A stretch of DNA of 11,416 nt from positions 1 to 11,416 of the forward strand of contig CAZHOV010000183.1 of NCBI GenBank assembly GCA_964534315.1, in the 5' to 3' direction. The notes below the pieces were generated by a model that saw only the letters and a list, made by a program, of their open reading frames with translations, did no database searches and was not told the origin of the DNA. Shown here one piece after another: positions 7,461 to 11,416 of the stretch; the stretch's first letter is position 1; each line of letters begins with the position of its first letter. The DNA is from CAZHOV01 sp964534315 (GTDB lineage Bacteria; Bacteroidota; Bacteroidia; Chitinophagales; Saprospiraceae). The translations under genes and the position numbers were made by a program.

Positions 7461-9095
7461 TTATGTTTGAAGGACCCCCACATTAAATTTTTTGACGGGT
7501 GCATTATTAGCAGCTTCGATGCCAAGAGAAATAAGCTGACGCGTTTTGCGAGGATCAATGATCGCATCAACCCACAGCCGGGCGGCGGCATAGTAAGGGG
7601 TCGTTTGTTCGTCATAGCGGGCTTTTATCTTTTCATACAAAGCCTGTTGTTCTTCATCTGAGGGCTCTTGATTCTTCGCTTTCATGGAGGCGATTTGGAT
7701 TTGCATCAGCACTTTTGCTGCCTGAGAGCCGCCCATTACCGCAATTTTTGCCGTTGGCCAGGCCATTATTAATCGCGGGTCATAGGCTTTTCCGCACATC
7801 GCGTAATTTCCGGCTCCGTAGGAGTTCCCCATCACGATGCTAAACTTGGGAACAGTAGAATTAGAGACGGCATTCACCATTTTTGCTCCGTCTTTGATGA
7901 TTCCTCCATGTTCTGATCTGGACCCTACCATAAAGCCGGTAACGTCATGCAAGAAGACCAGCGGAATTTTTTTCTGATTACAATTCATGATAAACCTGGC
8001 CGCTTTATCGGCAGAATCTGAATAGATTACGCCCCCGAATTGCATTTCTCCTTTTTTATTTTTGACCACCTTCCGGTTGTTCATGACAATTCCAACAGAC
8101 CATCCGTCAATGCGGGCATAGGCACAGATGATCGTTTTACCATAACCTTTTTTGTATTCCGTGTATTTAGAATCATCGACTAAACACTCCAAAATAGCTT
8201 TACTGTCATAAGGTTTGGTTGGGTTTTCGGGGAAAAGCCGAAAAATTTCTTCGGCTTCCTTTTGAGGAGGGGCCGGTTCTATCCGGTCGAAACCCGCTTT
8301 TTCGAAAGTGCCCATCTTATCCAATAAATCCTTGATCGTATCCAGGCAAGTGGGATCGTCAGGCATTTTATAGTCAGTGACTCCGGAAATTTCGCTTTGC
8401 GTAGATGCTCCGCCAAGCGTTTCTTTATCTACATCTTCACCAATAGCTGCTTTTACCAGGTAGGGGCCGGCCAGAAAGATAGAACCTGTTTTTTCAACGA
8501 TGAGGGCTTCGTCAGACATGATCGGTAGATAGGCCCCGCCGGCGACGCAACTTCCCATGATTGCTGCAATTTGGGGGATACCTTCGCTCGACATGATGGC
8601 ATTATTGCGGAAAATCCGGCCAAAGTGTTCTTTATCGGGAAAAATCTCATCCTGCATAGGTAAGAAAACCCCCGCGCTATCGACCAGGTAGATAATGGGT
8701 AAGCGATTTTCCATGGCAATTTCCTGGGCCCGGAGATTTTTTTTGCCTGTTATGGGGAACCATGCACCCGCCTTTACAGTAGCATCGTTGGCGACAATAA
8801 CACACAAGCGGCCCCGTATTCTGCCAATACCCGTTACGACACCTGCGGCAGGGCACCCGCCATATTCTTCGTACATTTCATACCCGGCAAAGGCACCAAA
8901 TTCGAAAAACTCAGATCCCTCGTCAATTAGATATTCAACACGCTCCCGGGCAGTCATCTTACCCTTTTTATGAAGCTTCTCGATCTTTTTTTCTCCTCCT
9001 CCCAAATATATGCGATCCAACCGACGATTCCTTTTAGAAAGTGCCAATTTCATGGCATCTTCATTCATATTCTTTTCCAATTCTGTTTTTGCCAT
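7461..9095 (-). CDS. acyl-CoA carboxylase carboxyltransferase (beta) subunit, methylcrotonyl-CoA carboxylase-like
   Basis: This subunit moves the carboxyl group from carboxybiotin to an acyl-CoA. The 544 residues contain the two crotonase-like halves of the family. The N half has KMTARERVEYLIDEGSEF from 46, VDSAGVFLPMQDEIFPD from 138 and the oxyanion loop GSCVAGGAYLP from 181. The C half has DVTGFMVGSRSEHGGIIKDG from 384, GNSYGAGNYAMCGKAYDPR from 423 and AVMGGSQAA from 452. The GSIFLAGPYLVKAAIGEDV stretch and LGGASTQSEISGVTDY resemble methylcrotonyl-CoA carboxylase beta (leucine degradation) more than propionyl-CoA carboxylase; geranyl-CoA carboxylase is an alternative. The biotin-carrying alpha subunit it needs is not in the window. 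ATG 9093-9095 is the natural start, giving MAKTELEKNMNEDAM. A small palindrome lies just upstream, and the 42-residue gene follows downstream. Confidence 0.93.
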   Translation of the reverse strand: MAKTELEKNMNEDAMKLALSKRNRRLDRIYLGGGEKKIEKLHKKGKMTARERVEYLIDEGSEFFEFGAFAGYEMYEEYGGCPAAGVVTGIGRIRGRLCVIVANDATVKAGAWFPITGKKNLRAQEIAMENRLPIIYLVDSAGVFLPMQDEIFPDKEHFGRIFRNNAIMSSEGIPQIAAIMGSCVAGGAYLPIMSDEALIVEKTGSIFLAGPYLVKAAIGEDVDKETLGGASTQSEISGVTDYKMPDDPTCLDTIKDLLDKMGTFEKAGFDRIEPAPPQKEAEEIFRLFPENPTKPYDSKAILECLVDDSKYTEYKKGYGKTIICAYARIDGWSVGIVMNNRKVVKNKKGEMQFGGVIYSDSADKAARFIMNCNQKKIPLVFLHDVTGFMVGSRSEHGGIIKDGAKMVNAVSNSTVPKFSIVMGNSYGAGNYAMCGKAYDPRLIMAWPTAKIAVMGGSQAAKVLMQIQIASMKAKNQEPSDEEQQALYEKIKARYDEQTTPYYAAARLWVDAIIDPRKTRQLISLGIEAANNAPVKKFNVGVLQT

Positions 9096-9104
9096 AGGTG
9101 TTTA

Positions 9105-9125
9105 GTATTTTGAGGCGCAAAATAC
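9105..9125. promoter_or_regulatory. 8-5-8 inverted repeat in the carboxylase promoter region
   Basis: GTATTTTG and CAAAATAC flank the five bases AGGCG, ending ten bases before the carboxylase ATG. On the minus strand the outer arm contains TATTTTG, one base short of the -7 consensus TAnnTTTG. A repressor operator over the core promoter would look like this, as would a 5'-UTR hairpin. No regulator gene is nearby. Confidence 0.35.
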
Positions 9126-9143
9126 AAAAAAGAAAGGAAAAGC

Positions 9144-9173
9144 AGAGGACGAGAGGACGGGAGGACGAGAGGG
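9144..9173. repeat. GGAC-rich short tandem repeat, cluster A
   Basis: AGAGGACG-type units are repeated three times (agaggacg, agaggacgg, gaggacg) and end in AGAGGG. The cluster has the same flavour as the longer cluster at 11114-11219 and lies between the carboxylase promoter and the strong terminator. It has no coding potential. Confidence 0.7.
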
Positions 9174-9193
9174 TTTTATTTAGACAGGTAAGA

Positions 9194-9252
9194 AAAAAAT
9201 GAGAAGGGGGCTCATAGCAACTTTGGTGCTATGAGCCCCCTTCTCATTTTTT
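9194..9252. terminator. bidirectional intrinsic terminator with a perfect 26-bp stem, copy 2 of the shared hairpin core
   Basis: Bases 9194-9219 pair perfectly with 9227-9252 around the 7-nt loop ACTTTGG. The stem has a GC-rich middle (GGGGGCTCATAGCA) and outer A/T tracts, so RNA from either strand ends in a U-tract. It sits 33 bp past the stop of the minus-strand protease gene and ahead of the carboxylase promoter, so it should insulate the two. Its core 9209-9237 repeats the hairpin at 4063-4091. Confidence 0.88.
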
Positions 9253-9258
9253 GGGCAT

Positions 9259-9285
9259 GGTCCTCCGGTTGTCTGGTCCTCCGGT
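9259..9285. repeat. GGTCCTCCGGT direct repeat, GGAC cluster B (inverted)
   Basis: The 11-mer GGTCCTCCGGT occurs at 9259-9269 and 9275-9285, separated by TGTCT. Read on the minus strand, it is a GGAGGACC-type repeat that starts immediately after the htrA stop codon. Sixteen bases (9267-9282) are the exact reverse complement of 11114-11129 on the other side of htrA. Confidence 0.8.
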
Positions 9286-10785
9286 CTAATTTAGCTCAAA
9301 CCGGTACCCCCATTCGCCAGGGAAGCTTTCATAGATTCCCTCCAATAGGACGAAGCCAGATTTAACATTTGAAAGGGCGTCAATGACATCGTCAACATCC
9401 CGGATAGGGAATTGATTGATCTTACGAACATTATCGCCCGACTTACCGTCGATCTCGTAGATTTTGGTGATAATGAATCCTGGATCCATATTGGTACTTT
9501 CAATAGTGCTGCCCTGGATTATACTGTTGACGATAACGCCAGAATTCAGCCGAAGGCGGTCGAGTTCTTTAGTGGATAGATTCCGTAGTTCAAAGCCTAG
9601 GTTCTGTAATACATTATCGTCTCGAACCGGAGGCAAGAGGGTTGTTTTATTTTTCAGGTTTTTGAGTAAAACATCCGTTTTATAAACTTTGCCATAGCGC
9701 ATATACTCTACGTTGACGTATTCTCCAGGGCGAAATTGAGCTATATTTTCCTGTAATTCAGGAACTGAGTTCACTTGTTTTCCATCTACTTTAAGAATAA
9801 CATCGCCGGTTTCGATACCTGCATCGTCTGCAGCTCCGTTGGAGATTACTTTGGAAATATAGACACCTTCTGGCGAAGTAAGTCCCATGTCTTTTGCCTG
9901 CTGATTGTTTACAGGTTGAATAACAACACCGAGAATAGCTCGTTGAACGATCCCATAATCTTTCAGATCACGGACTACCTTTCGGGCAAGGTTGGCCGGT
10001 ACAGCAAAAGAATACCCTTCGTATCGTCCTGAACGAGTGATGATAGCTGTATTAATGCCTACAAGTTCGCCGTTTGTGTTCACTAAAGCTCCGCCACTAT
10101 TACCTGGATTGACGGCAGCATCGGTTTGAATAAACGATTCAATTTTATAATCACCTTCGAGAATATCTATGTTCCTACCTTTAGCGCTGACGATCCCTGC
10201 CGTGACGGTTGATTCCAGGTTGAAAGGATTTCCGACTGCCAAGACCCATTCGCCTACCCGAACAGAATCAGAATTACCGAAAACAACAAAAGGTAAGGAG
10301 ACATCAGATTCTACCTTAAGGACTGCTAGATCAGTTGAGGGATCTGTTCCTACTAATGTAGCGCTGAATTCGCGATTATCATTTAGCGTCACTTCGATTT
10401 CTCTTCCATCTTCAATAACGTGATTATTGGTCACGATATAACCATCCGGAGAGATGATTACTCCAGAACCGGAAGACCCACCCATTCTGCCGCTCCAAAG
10501 GTCAAAGCTGCCAGAGGAAAAAGCTCTGATGTTAACAACGGCAGGAGTCACGGTTTCAGCCGCATTGGTAAAACTTGTAGGCGCCGAAGATTTAAAATAA
10601 CGCTGAAGCTGGCCGGAAAGTAACGGGTCACGCTGCCTTTCGCTGGCATAACTGGTATATTGTGCAGGAGTTTTCTCTTTTATAACGATCTTTTGGGGTT
10701 CTTCAAATTGCTTGTAGATCGCCACTGAAAAAAACGAGCTAAGCAAGGCAACAAAAATTATAAGCGCGAATTTTTTCATAATCAT
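9286..10785 (-). CDS. htrA: Do/HtrA-family periplasmic serine endopeptidase (DegP-like)
   Basis: An envelope quality-control protease that degrades or holds misfolded exported proteins. It has 499 residues. The N-terminus is MIMKKF plus a hydrophobic run to about residue 23 with no lipobox and no clear AxA cleavage site, so it may stay anchored. The trypsin-like domain spans about 75-275 with the full triad: His122 in VTNNHVIEDG, Asp152 in DPSTDLAVLKVE and Ser230 in NPGNSGGALVN. PDZ1 spans about 282-377 (binding loop AILGVVIQ; GAADDAGIETGDVILKVDG). A second, more diverged PDZ spans about 393-482. Two ATGs lie two codons apart (10785 and 10779); the second, giving MKKFALII, looks like the more usual start. 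The gene is followed by a strong terminator and flanked on both sides by GGAC repeats. No sensor or sigma factor adjoins it. Confidence 0.95.
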   Translation of the reverse strand: MIMKKFALIIFVALLSSFFSVAIYKQFEEPQKIVIKEKTPAQYTSYASERQRDPLLSGQLQRYFKSSAPTSFTNAAETVTPAVVNIRAFSSGSFDLWSGRMGGSSGSGVIISPDGYIVTNNHVIEDGREIEVTLNDNREFSATLVGTDPSTDLAVLKVESDVSLPFVVFGNSDSVRVGEWVLAVGNPFNLESTVTAGIVSAKGRNIDILEGDYKIESFIQTDAAVNPGNSGGALVNTNGELVGINTAIITRSGRYEGYSFAVPANLARKVVRDLKDYGIVQRAILGVVIQPVNNQQAKDMGLTSPEGVYISKVISNGAADDAGIETGDVILKVDGKQVNSVPELQENIAQFRPGEYVNVEYMRYGKVYKTDVLLKNLKNKTTLLPPVRDDNVLQNLGFELRNLSTKELDRLRLNSGVIVNSIIQGSTIESTNMDPGFIITKIYEIDGKSGDNVRKINQFPIRDVDDVIDALSNVKSGFVLLEGIYESFPGEWGYRFELN

Positions 10786-11113
10786 GTTAAATTTTTATTA
10801 GGATGGAGATGATAGTTTATTCGATTTGATATATTCCATAACTAAATGCTCATCAAAAATGTTTCCAATTTCGAAATTATTTTTATGAAATTCTGTTTTG
10901 TGTCGGCCAGACCTTAAAAAAAAATATTTTGAATGGCAGTAAGCTTAACAATATTAATTTGTGAAAAATAATACGTTTAAAAAACGATTAATTCTACCTG
11001 GTATTTTGACGAAGCCAAATAGAATTTTTCTGTTCGCCAACTATAATGCATAAACAACAATTGGTAACCCCCGAAGATGTCTAAATAAAGAGATTTAAGA
11101 AAACTTTAATATA
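10786..11113. other. AT-rich non-coding region upstream of htrA
   Basis: About 330 bases without a convincing gene. It must hold the minus-strand htrA promoter. A TAATTTCG (one mismatch to the -7 consensus) can be read on the minus strand near 10875, inside the small palindrome AATTTCGAAATT, but no -33 partner is clear. An imperfect AATTCTA/TAGAATT pair around 10991-11027 has a long loop and is not a good terminator. Open frames here are shorter than 25 codons. Confidence 0.6.
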
Positions 11114-11219
11114 GGAGGACCAGACAACCAAAGAACCAGAGGACAGGAGAACAGGACAACAAGAGGACTAAAGGACAAGAGGACAGGTGGACAGGACAAC
11201 CAGAGGACCAGAGGGGACC
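11114..11219. repeat. degenerate GGAC/ACCAGA short tandem repeat, cluster C
   Basis: Around 106 bases are built from variants of GAGGACCAGA, GAGGACAGG and GGACAACCAGA with no T-rich interruption. It starts with the 16-mer GGAGGACCAGACAACC, which is present in inverted orientation at 9267-9282. The strand bias is strongly purine/C, and there is no open frame or spacer structure. It looks like a slippage-generated intergenic repeat family scattered through this genome. Confidence 0.85.
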
Positions 11220-11325
11220 GTTCAAATCAATCAGCCTATTTAATGATAAATATTTGATAATCAATGTCTTGAACGCTAATTGACATGATTAAATGAAGTC
11301 TACCGACCAGAGGGTAAGAGAACAA

Positions 11326-11416
11326 GAACCCCCTTGAACCCTTGAACTCCCGATACCCTGAAACCCCTGATACCCCTGATACCCCGATACCCTGATACCC
11401 CTGATACCCCGATACC
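11326..11416. repeat. tandem repeat of CTGATACC/CCGATACC units, running off the window
   Basis: After a lead-in of GAACCCCCTTGAACCCTTGAA and single degenerate units, a 25-bp unit occurs twice without any difference (11367-11391 and 11392-11416). Each unit consists of CTGATACCC, CTGATACCCC and GATACC sub-repeats. The second copy ends exactly at the window edge, so the array may continue. No coding sequence is evident. Confidence 0.9.

Noticed and set aside
8453..8719. Overlapping open frames within the carboxylase, decarboxylase, methyltransferase and protease genes (for example this one)
   Set aside because: They lie entirely inside well-supported genes in another frame and give no recognisable protein.
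10846..10917. 23-codon ORF upstream of htrA on the plus strand
   Set aside because: No ribosome-binding signal, no membrane or signal-peptide pattern, and not distinguishable from chance.
10991..11027. AATTCTA/TAGAATT hairpin followed by T-rich sequence as a terminator
   Set aside because: The short A/T stem has a 20-plus-base loop and no upstream plus-strand gene to terminate.
11219..11275. CGTTCAA (11219-11225) / TTGAACG (11269-11275) inverted repeat
   Set aside because: Only 7 bp with a 43-base loop and no U-tract or adjoining gene. Chance pairing is likely.

Overview
The window looks like chromosomal DNA from a member of the phylum Bacteroidota. The evidence is a SusC/SusD outer-membrane uptake pair, AT-rich leaders without strong Shine-Dalgarno sequences, and -7-like boxes close to start codons. 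The abundant short intergenic repeats remind me of Saprospiria-type genomes, but that placement is an impression and was not tested. No tRNA, rRNA, CRISPR array, transposase or phage gene was seen.

Layout. Bases 1-4045 (+) hold the 3' part of a SusC/RagA TonB-dependent transporter followed by its SusD/RagB lipoprotein. A hairpin at 4060-4094 closes this block and overlaps the end of a small, apparently 3'-truncated NTF2-like gene (4066-4386, -). Next come a PLP-dependent decarboxylase (4491-5945, +) and a converging THUMP-domain RNA methyltransferase (5942-7090, -); their stop codons overlap in one CTAG. A repeat-rich gap follows, with a heptanucleotide tandem array and an easily missed 42-residue membrane-protein gene (7248-7376, -). 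After it lie an acyl-CoA carboxylase beta subunit (7461-9095, -) and an HtrA/Do serine protease (9286-10785, -), separated by a very strong bidirectional terminator and GGAC-rich repeats. The last 631 bases hold no convincing gene and end in GGAC-type and 25-bp tandem repeats that run off the window.

How the genes work together. Only SusC/SusD clearly form a functional unit: a surface lipoprotein lid on an outer-membrane transporter. The other genes are separate housekeeping or metabolic functions: amino-acid decarboxylation, RNA methylation, CoA-ester carboxylation (probably leucine degradation) and envelope protein quality control. They do not form an obvious pathway.

I did not find a convincing new multi-gene system. 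The most interesting signal is a 29-nt hairpin core that occurs twice, 5.1 kb apart, with a base-pair-preserving change in its stem and a nearly fixed 7-nt loop. After it come the small membrane protein, the truncated NTF2-like gene that merges into one hairpin copy, and the repeats around htrA.
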